64,000 bases of DNA, from NCBI RefSeq assembly GCF_004365635.1, contig NZ_SOBH01000003.1:124001-188000 (forward strand), written 5' to 3'. Within the stretch, counting starts at the first letter, position 1. Every line of letters starts with the position of its first letter. Under the pieces are notes generated by a model. That model was given only the letters and a program-made list of their open reading frames with translations. It was not told the DNA's origin and searched no databases. The DNA is from Litoreibacter halocynthiae. Its GTDB lineage: Bacteria; Pseudomonadota; Alphaproteobacteria; Rhodobacterales; Rhodobacteraceae. This document shows, piece after piece, positions 34,929-42,910 of this stretch. The translations under genes and the position numbers were made by a program.

Positions 34929-34992
34929 CCCATTGAGATCGGGGCGTTTAGCTGTTACGCGAAGCGCAAATTCCCAAGAGGACCGTGATACA

Positions 34993-36378
34993 ATGGCTAA
35001 CGACTATATCGTCAAAGACATCAACCTTGCCGCCTTCGGCCGCAAAGAGCTTGATATTGCAGAAACCGAAATGCCGGGGCTGATGGCCCTGCGCGACGAG
35101 TATGGCGAGAGCAAACCGCTCGCCGGGTCGCGCATCGTCGGCTCACTGCACATGACCATCCAGACGGCTGTTCTGATCGAGACGTTGGTGGCTCTTGGTG
35201 CCGATGTGCGCTGGGCGTCGTGCAACATTTTCTCGACTCAAGACCACGCCGCCGCGGCGATTGCCGAGGCTGGCGTGCCGGTCTTTGCGATCAAGGGCCA
35301 GTCGCTGGAAGAGCATTGGGACTATCTCGACAAGTCCTTCATGTTCCCTGACGGCCCGAACCTGATCCTCGACGATGGCGGCGACGCGACGCTGTATATC
35401 CTGCTGGGTGCCCGCATCGAAGGTGGCGAAGCGTTTGGCGTAGCAACCTCCGAGGAAGAAGAAGCCATTCAGGCGCAGATCAAGAAGCGCATGGAAGCCA
35501 GCCCCGGCTGGTTCACCAAGATGCGCGACCAGATCAAAGGTGTCTCCGAGGAGACCACCACGGGTGTTCACCGCCTCTATGATCTAGTGAAGAAAGGCCA
35601 ATTGCCGTTCCCTGCGATCAACGTGAATGACTCGGTGACCAAGTCGAAGTTCGACAACAAATACGGTTGCAAGGAATCGCTGGTCGACGGCATCCGCCGC
35701 GCCACGGATACGATGATGGCGGGCAAGGTTGCCGTGGTCATGGGCTATGGCGACGTGGGCAAAGGCTCTGCCGCTAGCTTGCGCGGTGCCGGTGCGCGGG
35801 TGAAGGTGACCGAGGTCGACCCCATCTGCGCGCTGCAAGCTGCCATGGACGGGTTCGAGGTTGTGCTGCTGGAGGACGTCGTGTCCTCGGCTGACATTTT
35901 CATCACCACCACCGGCAACAAGGACGTGATCCGCATCGAGCACATGCGCGAGATGAAGGACATGGCGATCGTCGGCAACATTGGCCATTTCGACAACGAA
36001 ATCCAAGTTGCCGCGCTGAAGAACCACAAATGGACCAACATCAAAGAACAGGTCGACATGATCGAGATGCCGAATGGCCATCGTCTGATCCTGCTGTCCG
36101 AGGGCCGTTTGCTGAACCTTGGCAACGCCACCGGCCACCCGTCCTTCGTGATGTCCGCATCCTTCACCAACCAGGTGCTGGCGCAGATGGAGCTTTGGAC
36201 CAACAACGATGCCTACAAGAACGACGTCTACATCCTGCCCAAGCATCTGGACGAGAAGGTTGCCCGCCTGCATCTGGATCGCATCGGGGTGAAGCTGTCG
36301 AAACTGGACGCAGAGCAGGCGGCCTATATCGGCGTGTCGCCTGACGGTCCGTTCAAGCCAGAGCATTATCGCTACTAA
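34993..36378 (+). CDS. ahcY: Adenosylhomocysteinase
   Basis: AhcY hydrolyses S-adenosylhomocysteine to adenosine and homocysteine in the methyl cycle. The 461-residue protein has the [13 protein letters not shown]-like region ([15 protein letters not shown]), the NAD-binding [10 protein letters not shown], the catalytic HFDNEI ([11 protein letters not shown]) and the C-terminal FKPEHYRY. The start ATG at 34993 follows AGAGGACC. In Rhodobacter ahcY also lies near the reg locus, supporting the proposed lineage. The 64-bp leader shows no riboswitch I can identify. Confidence 0.97.
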   Translation: MANDYIVKDINLAAFGRKELDIAETEMPGLMALRDEYGESKPLAGSRIVGSLHMTIQTAVLIETLVALGADVRWASCNIFSTQDHAAAAIAEAGVPVFAIKGQSLEEHWDYLDKSFMFPDGPNLILDDGGDATLYILLGARIEGGEAFGVATSEEEEAIQAQIKKRMEASPGWFTKMRDQIKGVSEETTTGVHRLYDLVKKGQLPFPAINVNDSVTKSKFDNKYGCKESLVDGIRRATDTMMAGKVAVVMGYGDVGKGSAASLRGAGARVKVTEVDPICALQAAMDGFEVVLLEDVVSSADIFITTTGNKDVIRIEHMREMKDMAIVGNIGHFDNEIQVAALKNHKWTNIKEQVDMIEMPNGHRLILLSEGRLLNLGNATGHPSFVMSASFTNQVLAQMELWTNNDAYKNDVYILPKHLDEKVARLHLDRIGVKLSKLDAEQAAYIGVSPDGPFKPEHYRY

Positions 36379-36408
36379 GGGGGCGGTACTATCGCCACTT
36401 TTCGCATC

Positions 36409-37104
36409 TTGCTGAGTATTCTAAGCGCCATCGCGGTTTTTGCTGCGGTGGCGTTTGGCGTTTACTGGGCGTTTACTGATCCGAGCAGCCCTGTGCCGCG
36501 CGAATGGAATCCCCTGCGTGAATTGGTGGTGTCCGATCCTGTGACGCCGGTGACGCATTTCAAGCTGCGACGTGTGGTCGATGATCCGAAGCTGTGCCTG
36601 ACCGTGCTGGCACAGGCGGGCCGTTACCAAGAAATGACCCCGTTGGTGGCCAGCGCACGGTGCGGCATCGCCAACCGTGTTGATCTGACCGGAGTGGGTG
36701 CTACAAGGTTGCAAGCAGTCGAGACGGAGTGTGAAACTGCCCTGAGACTTGCGATGTGGGAGCAGCACGGTATCCAGCCCGCCGCACAGGTGCATCTGGG
36801 GCAGGGTGTGTCGGCGCTTCGCCATATCGGAAGCTACAATTGCCGCGCCATTCGTGGCTCCAGCACGCGGATGAGCAAGCACGCCACGGCAGCAGCGATC
36901 GACATTGGCGGGGTTGTGCTGGCAGACGGCACACGGATCGAGTTGCTGGCAGATTGGAACGGCACGCCGCAAGAGAAATCCTTCCTGCGCGACATACGCG
37001 ACGCGTGCTGTGAATGGTTCTCCACCGTGCTGGGACCCGACTATAACGCGCTGCACGCAGACCATTTTCATTTGCAAAACAGGGGCTGGGGCACCTGCCG
37101 TTAG
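36409..37104 (+). CDS. Extensin-like C-terminal domain protein, start uncertain
   Basis: A 231-residue membrane-anchored protein with one N-terminal helix (about 1-20) and a C-terminal extensin-like domain that has a peptidase M15-like fold: SKHATAAAIDIGG, DACCEWF and the HADHFHLQNRGWGTCR end with likely zinc-binding His and Asp. A murein-related role is possible. The only standard in-frame start is TTG at 36409, but the strong AAGGGGGCGG (36378-36387) lies 21 bases away and fits a start near 36391, where the codon is ATC. Either translation starts at TTG or an unusual codon is used. Confidence 0.75.
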   Translation: MLSILSAIAVFAAVAFGVYWAFTDPSSPVPREWNPLRELVVSDPVTPVTHFKLRRVVDDPKLCLTVLAQAGRYQEMTPLVASARCGIANRVDLTGVGATRLQAVETECETALRLAMWEQHGIQPAAQVHLGQGVSALRHIGSYNCRAIRGSSTRMSKHATAAAIDIGGVVLADGTRIELLADWNGTPQEKSFLRDIRDACCEWFSTVLGPDYNALHADHFHLQNRGWGTCR

Positions 37105-37111
37105 GCTTGAT

Positions 37112-37142
37112 GCCGCCTGCGGGGAAAAGTAGCGGCTTTTTT
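37112..37142 (+). terminator. Weak intrinsic terminator after the extensin-like gene
   Basis: GCCGC (37112-37116) and GCGGC (37132-37136) flank a 15-base loop and are followed by TTTTTT. The stem is short, so read-through is likely. Confidence 0.5.
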
Positions 37143-37242
37143 CCTTTGGAATGGCTGATTTAGCCAGTATTGTGCACTCTAAGGCCGTTTGCTGGCCTGA
37201 AACGGGGCCTGATGCGCCCGAACATTGGTGGGAGATATTTCT

Positions 37243-37584
37243 TTGGGAAAACGTGACGAACTGATCGCTGTCTATGCGGATGATCTGAAAAATAAATGTG
37301 GCATGACGCCTGATATGGACCTTTTGACAAAGGTCACCATCGGGTGCGGTCCTGCAATCTACAACGCGGACGCATCGACTGTTGCCGGTAGCCAGCCAGA
37401 AGAGCTGGAAACCGTCAAAAACAACTTCCTGATCAAGAAGCTGGGCCTGTCCGACAGCCCGCAGCTGATGGAAGCGATTAACTCGGTCATCGAGACCTAT
37501 GGCAAATCCGAACGCAACAAGTACCGCGCTGTGGTTTACTACATGCTGACCAAGCATTTCAGCAAAGAGTCCGTGTACGGCTAA
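37243..37584 (+). CDS. DUF2853 family protein
   Basis: A 113-residue cytoplasmic protein of the DUF2853 family, common in alphaproteobacteria and with no known reaction. Conserved blocks are MTPDMDLLTKVTIGCGPAIYN, VAGSQPEELETVKNNFL and YMLTKHF-SKESVYG at the end. The start is TTG at 37243 (LGKRDELI) with GGGAG about 7 bases upstream. Convergent neighbour is a DUF1761 gene, and a strong terminator follows at 37611-37640. Confidence 0.85.
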   Translation: MGKRDELIAVYADDLKNKCGMTPDMDLLTKVTIGCGPAIYNADASTVAGSQPEELETVKNNFLIKKLGLSDSPQLMEAINSVIETYGKSERNKYRAVVYYMLTKHFSKESVYG

Positions 37585-37610
37585 GCCCTGCCGCTCTTGT
37601 GCATTGATAG

Positions 37611-37640
37611 AACGTCCGCCGGACTTCGCGCGGGCGTTTT
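37611..37640 (+). terminator. Intrinsic terminator of the DUF2853 gene
   Basis: ACGTCCGC (37612-37619) pairs with GCGGGCGT (37630-37637, one G-U) around a 10-base loop and is followed by TTTT. It also insulates the RNA element downstream from this gene. Confidence 0.75.
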
Positions 37641-37720
37641 GCTTTTCTGGTATGGAAAAATTGAACGAAATGGGGATCGAATTGTGGGGATAGTTTGTTT
37701 GCAATGTTGAGATGCGGTCG

Positions 37721-37832
37721 CTACCCATAAGACACCGAGCCAGTAAGGCCGGACCCAGTTTCATAGTCACGTGGTGCGAGTAACCAAACACGTGGGGTAG
37801 AAGAGGGTTCCGGGGGGTCGGAGCCCTCTTTT
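37721..37832 (+). ncRNA. Candidate structured small RNA with terminator
   Basis: No protein frame fits here, but the sequence folds well. CTACCC (37721-37726) pairs with GGGTAG (37795-37800) and encloses two hairpins: CCG-A-GCC/GGCCGG (37735-37752, loop AGTAA) and CACGT-GGT/ACC-ACGTG (37768-37794, four-base bulge). The 37794/37795 junction would let the second hairpin stack on the closing stem. A perfect terminator follows (37802-37832, 11-bp stem, one G-U, TTTT). The terminator of the preceding gene lies about 80 bp upstream, so it probably has its own promoter, which I cannot place. The next gene is on the other strand, so it is not a riboswitch for it. Confidence 0.5.
37802..37832 (+). terminator. 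Intrinsic terminator of the candidate RNA
   Basis: An 11-bp stem AGAGGGTTCCG / CGGAGCCCTCT (one U-G pair) with loop GGGGGT is followed by TTTT. It is oriented for the plus strand; the minus strand lacks a T run after the stem. Confidence 0.75.
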
Positions 37833-37874
37833 CATTTTCAGCGTTGCAATGACAGCCTTGGCGCCGCGGCAGCC

Positions 37875-38267
37875 TTAGAACAGGCCAAGTACCAGCCCCA
37901 TAATAGCGCAGCCAAAGCTGGCATAGCCACCGTCGATCAGGGTCAATTTAAACGGGCGATCACCATAGGCATTATTGATCATGATCCAAGGCGAGATGAA
38001 AAACAGCCCGATACCCAAACCCGCTACCAAGCCAGACAGCGCGGTGTCGATACCCGATGCCGCGAAGGTGTGGCGCATCATTCCCGCGACGATGACCATT
38101 GCAACAGCGGCCATAAGATAAGGTGTCATGGAGTCGTTCTCGGGTTTGCCATCAGGGCCGGTTTTGATGCCTGCTGCAGCCATCCACGGTTTGGCCAGTG
38201 TCATGTACCAAACGGCGCCGAACGCGAATCCGGCAAATGCAGCGACGATGATTGACAGGAATCCCAT
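37875..38267 (-). CDS. DUF1761 family membrane protein
   Basis: A 130-residue inner-membrane protein with four hydrophobic helices, starting MGFLSIIVAAFAGFAFGAVWYM, the usual DUF1761 opening (a Gly-Trp-Tyr pattern in helix 1). Function is unknown. ATG at 38267 with GAGGAGGACG upstream; a longer frame would run into the GntR gene. It follows the GntR gene by 79 bp on the same strand. Confidence 0.85.
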   Translation of the reverse strand: MGFLSIIVAAFAGFAFGAVWYMTLAKPWMAAAGIKTGPDGKPENDSMTPYLMAAVAMVIVAGMMRHTFAASGIDTALSGLVAGLGIGLFFISPWIMINNAYGDRPFKLTLIDGGYASFGCAIMGLVLGLF

Positions 38268-38346
38268 AATGCACGTCCTCCTCGTTGTTTCACGCAGCAG
38301 AATAGCAGCGGTGTGAGGACGCGACCAACTTTTTAGGTTGTTGGCT

Positions 38347-39027
38347 TTACTCGAAGTACTCGGAATGCTCTTTCTGAATTCTTTCGACGATAGAATCCAG
38401 CCGGGCAAGGTGTTTGCGGATTGTAGTTTCCAGCGCGTTGAAATCGTTCTTGTCCAATGCAGCGAGGATTTGTGTGTGGTCTTCCAGAAGAACCCCCATC
38501 TCGGTGGGTTCTTCAAGGGACAGACGACACAGGCGGTCGACCTTGGTTTTGTTCTCGGCAATCGTTTCAAACGCCAACTCGAATCCGGCTGCCAGACATA
38601 AAAGTTTGTGAAACTCGTAGTCCAGCTCGTGGAAGCGATCGGTATCCTGCGCCTTCACCGCTTTCGCCTGCTCCGTCATGTTTTCGCGGATGGCGGTTGT
38701 GTCGGTGTCGGCCCATTTCAGGATTGCCGTGCGCAAGACCTCGACCTCGATCGCGGTGCGGATGAAGCGGGCGTGGGAAATATCGGGGATGGAGAATTTG
38801 CGGATCACGGTTGCCCTTTGCGGGCGGATCAGCAGCAGCCCCAAATTTCCCAAGCGGGAGAACGCGTCGCGGACAGGCTGGCGGGACACCGAGAACTTGT
38901 TCGCAATCTCGACCTCGGAAATCTTGGTGCCCGGCATCAGCTTCAAGGTGACGATGTCATGATGAAGCGTGTCGAAGACTTCATCGACGCTGGTGCGGCG
39001 CTCTGCGATACTTGTGAACTGTGACAT
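38347..39027 (-). CDS. GntR family regulator, FadR subfamily
   Basis: A 226-residue transcriptional regulator. The winged helix has the typical PGTKISEVEIANKFSVSRQPVRDAFSRL-type opening (about 32-60), and the C-terminal all-helical FCD domain binds a metal and an organic acid (His-rich HELDYEFHKLLC, DHTQIL). It is adjacent to and on the same strand as a TRAP operon and is probably its repressor. Its own promoter and the TRAP promoter share the 9-mer GTATACTAG, so it likely also controls itself. Confidence 0.92.
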   Translation of the reverse strand: MSQFTSIAERRTSVDEVFDTLHHDIVTLKLMPGTKISEVEIANKFSVSRQPVRDAFSRLGNLGLLLIRPQRATVIRKFSIPDISHARFIRTAIEVEVLRTAILKWADTDTTAIRENMTEQAKAVKAQDTDRFHELDYEFHKLLCLAAGFELAFETIAENKTKVDRLCRLSLEEPTEMGVLLEDHTQILAALDKNDFNALETTIRKHLARLDSIVERIQKEHSEYFE

Positions 39028-39050
39028 ACCGTTTTCCCACTTTGTGTTGG

Positions 39051-39070
39051 GGTTACGTATACTAGTAACC
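39051..39070. promoter_or_regulatory. Candidate GntR operator in its own promoter
   Basis: GGTTAC (39051-39056) and GTAACC (39065-39070) form a perfect inverted repeat, and between them lies GTATACTA; the whole contains GTATACTAG, also found upstream of the TRAP binding-protein gene. It lies 24-43 bp before the GntR start codon, suiting autoregulation. Confidence 0.5.
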
Positions 39071-39114
39071 TCGGTTAATCCACCGCTCTTGCCCCGATCC
39101 CCAGCCCCGTTTGA

Positions 39115-40395
39115 TCAGTCATAGAGCGACGGCAGCCATAGTGAAACCTGAGGGACGAATGTGACCAGCAGCAGCGCGCCCAGAATGGCGATGTAGAACG
39201 GCCAGATCGACTTGAGCGCCTGCTCGATCTTGATCTTGCCGACCGCGCAGCCAACGAAAAGGCAGGTGCCGACAGGTGGTGTGCACAGGCCCAATCCGAG
39301 GTTTATCAGCATCATGATACCGAACTGGGTCGGGTCCATGCCCAGCCCCTTGGCGATGGGCAAGAAGATCGGTGTGCAGATCAGGATCAGGGCGGCCATG
39401 TCCATGATCATGCCCAAGATCAGCAGGATCACGTTGATCATCAACAGGATCATGATCGGGTTGTCGGAAATGGACACCAGAAGATCACTAAGCTTTGCCG
39501 GAACCTGATAGAGCGCCAGCAGGTAGGCGAAGGAACTGGCGAAGGCGATGAGGATCATCACCATGGCCGTTGTGCGCACCGCACCTGTTACGGCCAGAAC
39601 AAAGGCATCCCAGCTGAGGCTGCGATAGTAGAACCGCGTCAGCAGCACCGCGTAGATCGCACCGAACGCACCGGATTCCGTCACGGTGAAAACACCCGAC
39701 AGCGTACCGCCCACGATGATCACCGCCGTAAAGAAGCCGGGAATGGCGTCGACGGCACTGCGGCCCACTTCGCCCCAGCCGGGGAACGGCTCTGACGGGT
39801 AGTTGTGTTTGATGGAAAGGATGTAGGCGGCGATGGCCAGACAGGCGCACATCAGGATGCCCGGGATCACTCCAGCCAGGAACAGCTTGGAGACCGATAT
39901 GCCCCCACCGGCGGCCACGGCGAAAATGATCATGTTGTGGCTGGGCGGAATGACGATGCCCGCGATGGAAGAGGTCACGGTGACGTTGACCGCAAAGTCG
40001 GGGCGGTAACCGCGCTCTTTCATCACCGGAATAAGCAGCGAGCCAAGCGCCGAGATGTCAGCAACCGCAGAGCCGGAGATGCCGCCGAACAGCATGCTGG
40101 AGAAGATGTTGACCATGGCCAAACCACCCTTGAGGTGGCCGACCAAGGCGGAGGCGAGTTTGACCAAGCGTGTTGCGATCCCGCCGTGCAACATGATCTC
40201 GCCTGCGAACACGAAGAACGGGATGGCAAGCAGCGAGAACACCGACACGCCTGCGGTTGCCCGCTGGAAGGTGATGAGAAGGGGGAAGCCCTCGTACCAG
40301 AAGGCCGCGGCGGCTGCGATGCCCATGGCGAAGGCCACGGGAACGCCGATCACGACGCCTACGCCGAAGACGCAGAGTAATATGGCTAGTCCCAC
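39115..40395 (-). CDS. TRAP transporter large permease, DctM family
   Basis: This 426-residue protein with about twelve membrane helices is the ion-coupled permease of the TRAP system. Family traits include LAIPFFVFAGEIM, the SSIAGIVIPPSHNMI segment and the NLGLGLCTPPVGTCLF segment. The start is GTG and lies 2 bp after the DctQ stop. With dctQ and dctP it forms an operon next to the GntR gene. Uronates are plausible substrates, by analogy and from the operator. Confidence 0.94.
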   Translation of the reverse strand: MGLAILLCVFGVGVVIGVPVAFAMGIAAAAAFWYEGFPLLITFQRATAGVSVFSLLAIPFFVFAGEIMLHGGIATRLVKLASALVGHLKGGLAMVNIFSSMLFGGISGSAVADISALGSLLIPVMKERGYRPDFAVNVTVTSSIAGIVIPPSHNMIIFAVAAGGGISVSKLFLAGVIPGILMCACLAIAAYILSIKHNYPSEPFPGWGEVGRSAVDAIPGFFTAVIIVGGTLSGVFTVTESGAFGAIYAVLLTRFYYRSLSWDAFVLAVTGAVRTTAMVMILIAFASSFAYLLALYQVPAKLSDLLVSISDNPIMILLMINVILLILGMIMDMAALILICTPIFLPIAKGLGMDPTQFGIMMLINLGLGLCTPPVGTCLFVGCAVGKIKIEQALKSIWPFYIAILGALLLVTFVPQVSLWLPSLYD

Positions 40396-40397
40396 GC

Positions 40398-40928
40398 TCA
40401 GGACTCCTTGAGTTCGGTTTCAGGCGCCCAGTCCTGAAACGTAAGAATACGAATAAGCCCGCGCAGACCCGCGAACAGCAAGATCAGCGCACCACAGGAG
40501 GTGATTGCAAGCGTCCGGAAAGTTTCTGGGATGTTCAGCATCGGTAGCAAGGTGTCCCAGCCGAATTGCATCAGCACCGTTCCGGCAAACAACATGATCC
40601 CCCCGAAGGCCGCGAGGATCAGGTCGATTGCGATCATCAGGACTTTCTGCACTCTGACGGGCATCATGTCGCGAAACAGCGTGACCCCGATATGGGTGTC
40701 GTCGCGGATGCCAGCGGCAGCGCCTAAAAACGCCACGTAGCAGATGAGCAAAAGGGCCAATTGTTCGACCCATGTCGGGGTGACGTTCAAGACGTAGCGC
40801 CCGAAGACCAGCCAGCCGAAAGTGGTGACGAGGACCACAAGGGCGATGGATGAGAGCAGGATGCACAGGGACCGGACCCAGTCCAAGGCGTGCTCGATGC
40901 GCTGAATGAATGGTGAATGTCCTGACAT
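40398..40928 (-). CDS. TRAP transporter small permease, DctQ family
   Basis: A 176-residue, four-helix membrane protein that bridges the binding protein and the large permease. The WLVFGRYVLNVTPTWVEQLA segment is typical. The ATG at 40928 has GGAG 6 bases upstream; a second ATG at 40931 is slightly too close. It is separated from the binding-protein gene by a strong hairpin. Confidence 0.93.
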   Translation of the reverse strand: MSGHSPFIQRIEHALDWVRSLCILLSSIALVVLVTTFGWLVFGRYVLNVTPTWVEQLALLLICYVAFLGAAAGIRDDTHIGVTLFRDMMPVRVQKVLMIAIDLILAAFGGIMLFAGTVLMQFGWDTLLPMLNIPETFRTLAITSCGALILLFAGLRGLIRILTFQDWAPETELKES

Positions 40929-40964
40929 CATAGTCTCCGCAGATGTGTGTAGGCGCAGTCTGGT

Positions 40965-41001
40965 AACAAAAGGCCCGCTGTCCAAAGGAAGCAGCGGGCC
41001 T
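40965..41001 (-). terminator. Hairpin between TRAP binding protein and permease genes
   Basis: On the minus strand AGGCCCGCTG and CAGCGGGCCT (40971-40980, 40992-41001) form a perfect 10-bp stem with an 11-base loop, followed by TTTTG. It starts 19 bases after the dctP stop and should stop or slow a fraction of transcripts, leaving more dctP than dctQM message. Confidence 0.75.
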
Positions 41002-41019
41002 ATCGTCGTTCAGATCACA

Positions 41020-42015
41020 TTACTCTGCGTTGCGGATCATGTTGACCAGATCAGTCAGGTCAGGATTTGCCGCGAGGAAGCTGTCATAGACAGGGGCCAT
41101 TGCCGCCTGAAATGGCGCTTTGTCTGCAATGGTGTTCACGATCGTGCCGCCTGCCTGGACTTTCTCCATGCTGGCTGCCTCACGGGCCTGCCACAGCTCA
41201 CGCTGCAAGTTGGCGCTTTTCTGGCCGGCTTCTTTCAGGATAGCCTGCTGCTCCGGTGTCATCTTTTCCCAAGTCTTCAAGCTCATGCACAGGCATTCGG
41301 GGATGATCAGATGCTCGGTCAGCGAGTAGTATTTGGCGACCTCGAAGTGGTTGGTCGACTCGTAGGAGGGCGGGTTGTTTTCCGCACCGTCTACAACGCC
41401 GGTTTTGATCGATTGGTAGACTTCGCCGAATGCCATTGGTGTTGCGTTGCCGTCCATGGATTCGACCATTTTCACGAACAGGTCGTTGCTCATGACGCGG
41501 ACCTTGAGGCCTGTCACGTCGGCCGGCGTGTTGATCGGTGTCTTGGAGTTGTAGAAGGAGCGTGCGCCCGCATCATACCATCCCAGCGGCACCATGCCTT
41601 TGGCCATCATGCCTTCACCGATTGCCGCGCCGACTTCGCCGTCCATCAGCTTGTACATCTGTGGGATGCTTTTGAATATGAAGGGCAGGGAAACGACGTT
41701 GGTTTCCGGTACAGACTGGCCCATTGGCCCGAGGCTGAATTCACCAAAGTCGATCACACCAAGGCGGATCTGCTCGATGGCGTCCGGTTGGTTGCCCAGA
41801 ACGCCGTTGTGGTAAATCTTGCCGGTCACTTCACCGCCGGTCTTCTCGGCCACTTCGGCCATGAAGGATTCCATGGCGATGGACACCGGATAATCCTCGA
41901 CGTGGATGTTCCAGCCACGCAGCTCCGCAGCACCTGCTGTTGTTGCGGCGACTGCAAGGCATCCGCCGACCACTGCACCGGCCATGGCTGTGTTAAACTT
42001 TGAAATAAATGTCAT
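41020..42015 (-). CDS. TRAP transporter substrate-binding protein, DctP family
   Basis: A 331-residue periplasmic binding protein with a signal peptide (about 1-29, after AGA). The ligand-binding region has KVRVMSNDLF, and GVVDGAENNPPSYES fits family members that bind uronic or sialic-type acids. GGGAGG is upstream of the ATG. First gene of a GntR-linked TRAP operon. The exact ligand is unknown. Confidence 0.92.
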   Translation of the reverse strand: MTFISKFNTAMAGAVVGGCLAVAATTAGAAELRGWNIHVEDYPVSIAMESFMAEVAEKTGGEVTGKIYHNGVLGNQPDAIEQIRLGVIDFGEFSLGPMGQSVPETNVVSLPFIFKSIPQMYKLMDGEVGAAIGEGMMAKGMVPLGWYDAGARSFYNSKTPINTPADVTGLKVRVMSNDLFVKMVESMDGNATPMAFGEVYQSIKTGVVDGAENNPPSYESTNHFEVAKYYSLTEHLIIPECLCMSLKTWEKMTPEQQAILKEAGQKSANLQRELWQAREAASMEKVQAGGTIVNTIADKAPFQAAMAPVYDSFLAANPDLTDLVNMIRNAE

Positions 42016-42098
42016 TCGATCCTCCCTGATCGTCTTGATTCTTTCACAGTTGCGTTGTGGCGGGGTCCTCCAACCTCACAACACGCCCACTGCGTGAT

Positions 42099-42112
42099 GT
42101 ATTCTAGTATAC
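42099..42112. promoter_or_regulatory. Candidate GntR operator upstream of the TRAP operon
   Basis: GTATTCTAGTATAC is a 14-bp near-palindrome (6 of 7 pairs). On the minus strand it reads GGTATACTAGAATAC, with GTATACTAG as in the GntR gene's own site, and TTGGTATACTAG resembles the ExuR/UxuR operator TTGGTATACCAA. It lies 84-97 bp before the binding-protein start codon. The rest of 42016-42224 is AT-rich promoter DNA. Confidence 0.5.
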
Positions 42113-42224
42113 CAATGAGAGATTCGCGTCAATTTATTTGCGATTTGAATGTCACAAACCGCGTTGCCGGCCTTGCTGGGCGGTGTTGATAGGGTAGTGC
42201 TAGCGAAGTGTTAGGGGGCGGTGG

Positions 42225-42638
42225 TTACAGTCCGCCCAGCCCGCAGACGAGTTTCCACTCGGCGTCGGTCACGGGTTGCACCGACAGGCGCGAGTTTTTG
42301 ACCAGCACCATATCGTCAAGCCGTCCGTCAGCCTTGATCTGGTCCAGTGTGACGCCGTTTTTCAGCGGCTTGACCGCCTTGATGTCCACACACTCCCAGC
42401 GGTCGTCTTCGGTGGTGCTGTCGGGATGCGCCTCGGCGCAGACCTCAACGATGCCGACGATCTCGCGGTCCTTTTGGGAGTGGTAAAAGAAGCCGCGATC
42501 ACCGAGTTTCATCTCCCGCATAAAGTTGCGGGCTTGGTAGTTACGCACACCGTCCCATTCCTCGCCCGCGTCGCCTTTGGCGACCTGATCATCCCATGAC
42601 CAGACGGAGGGTTCGGATTTGAACAGCCAGTAGCGCAT
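42225..42638 (-). CDS. EVE domain-containing protein
   Basis: A 137-residue EVE-domain protein, the PUA-like fold found in human THYN1 that recognises modified bases. It opens with MRYWLFKSEPSVWSW and has EWDGVRNYQARNFMR, DRGFFYHS and the WECVDIKAVKP strand, the most conserved elements. The cellular target is unknown. ATG and the preceding TGA overlap by one base (TGATG), so it is coupled to the YciI gene. Confidence 0.92.
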   Translation of the reverse strand: MRYWLFKSEPSVWSWDDQVAKGDAGEEWDGVRNYQARNFMREMKLGDRGFFYHSQKDREIVGIVEVCAEAHPDSTTEDDRWECVDIKAVKPLKNGVTLDQIKADGRLDDMVLVKNSRLSVQPVTDAEWKLVCGLGGL

Positions 42639-42910
42639 CAGCCGATCACCTTGTTCCATTGCTCAAGGCGCACCTCGGAGAACAGGCCAGCTTGCGCGTA
42701 GGGATCAGCAGCGGCCCACGCGTGGGCGGCATCCATATCCTCCACATCTAGTACGATGAGTGATCCGTACATGTCGCCGCTTTCATCAAGGAAGGGACCC
42801 GCCTGCTTCACGCAGTCGGAGGCCTTCAGATACGCCACATGTGCATCGCGGTTCGCCTTGCGGGTGTCGAGGTGGTCGGGTTTATCGGTGCAGATCAGCG
42901 CGATAAGCAT
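42638..42910 (-). CDS. YciI-like protein
   Basis: A 90-residue dimeric ferredoxin-like fold protein of the YciI family with unproven function. The HVAYL region has the conserved His and the late WAAADPYAQAGLF carries the conserved Asp-Pro-Tyr. It overlaps the end of gpsA by 29 bp, which is unusually long, and is coupled to the EVE gene after it. Confidence 0.9.
   Translation of the reverse strand: MLIALICTDKPDHLDTRKANRDAHVAYLKASDCVKQAGPFLDESGDMYGSLIVLDVEDMDAAHAWAAADPYAQAGLFSEVRLEQWNKVIG

Noticed and set aside
34929-34992. Possible SAH or SAM/SAH riboswitch in the 64-bp leader of ahcY
   Set aside because: None of the conserved core strings of those riboswitches is visible, and the small stems (GCGT/ACGC) are only 4 bp.
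36421-37791. 456-codon minus-strand frame across the extensin-like and DUF2853 genes
   Set aside because: It has low-complexity composition and covers two plus-strand genes and the candidate RNA; no motif supports it.
37721-37832. Reading the structured RNA as a riboswitch, hammerhead or 6S RNA
   Set aside because: It has no downstream gene on its strand, lacks the CTGATGA and GAAA hammerhead core, and is too short for 6S RNA.
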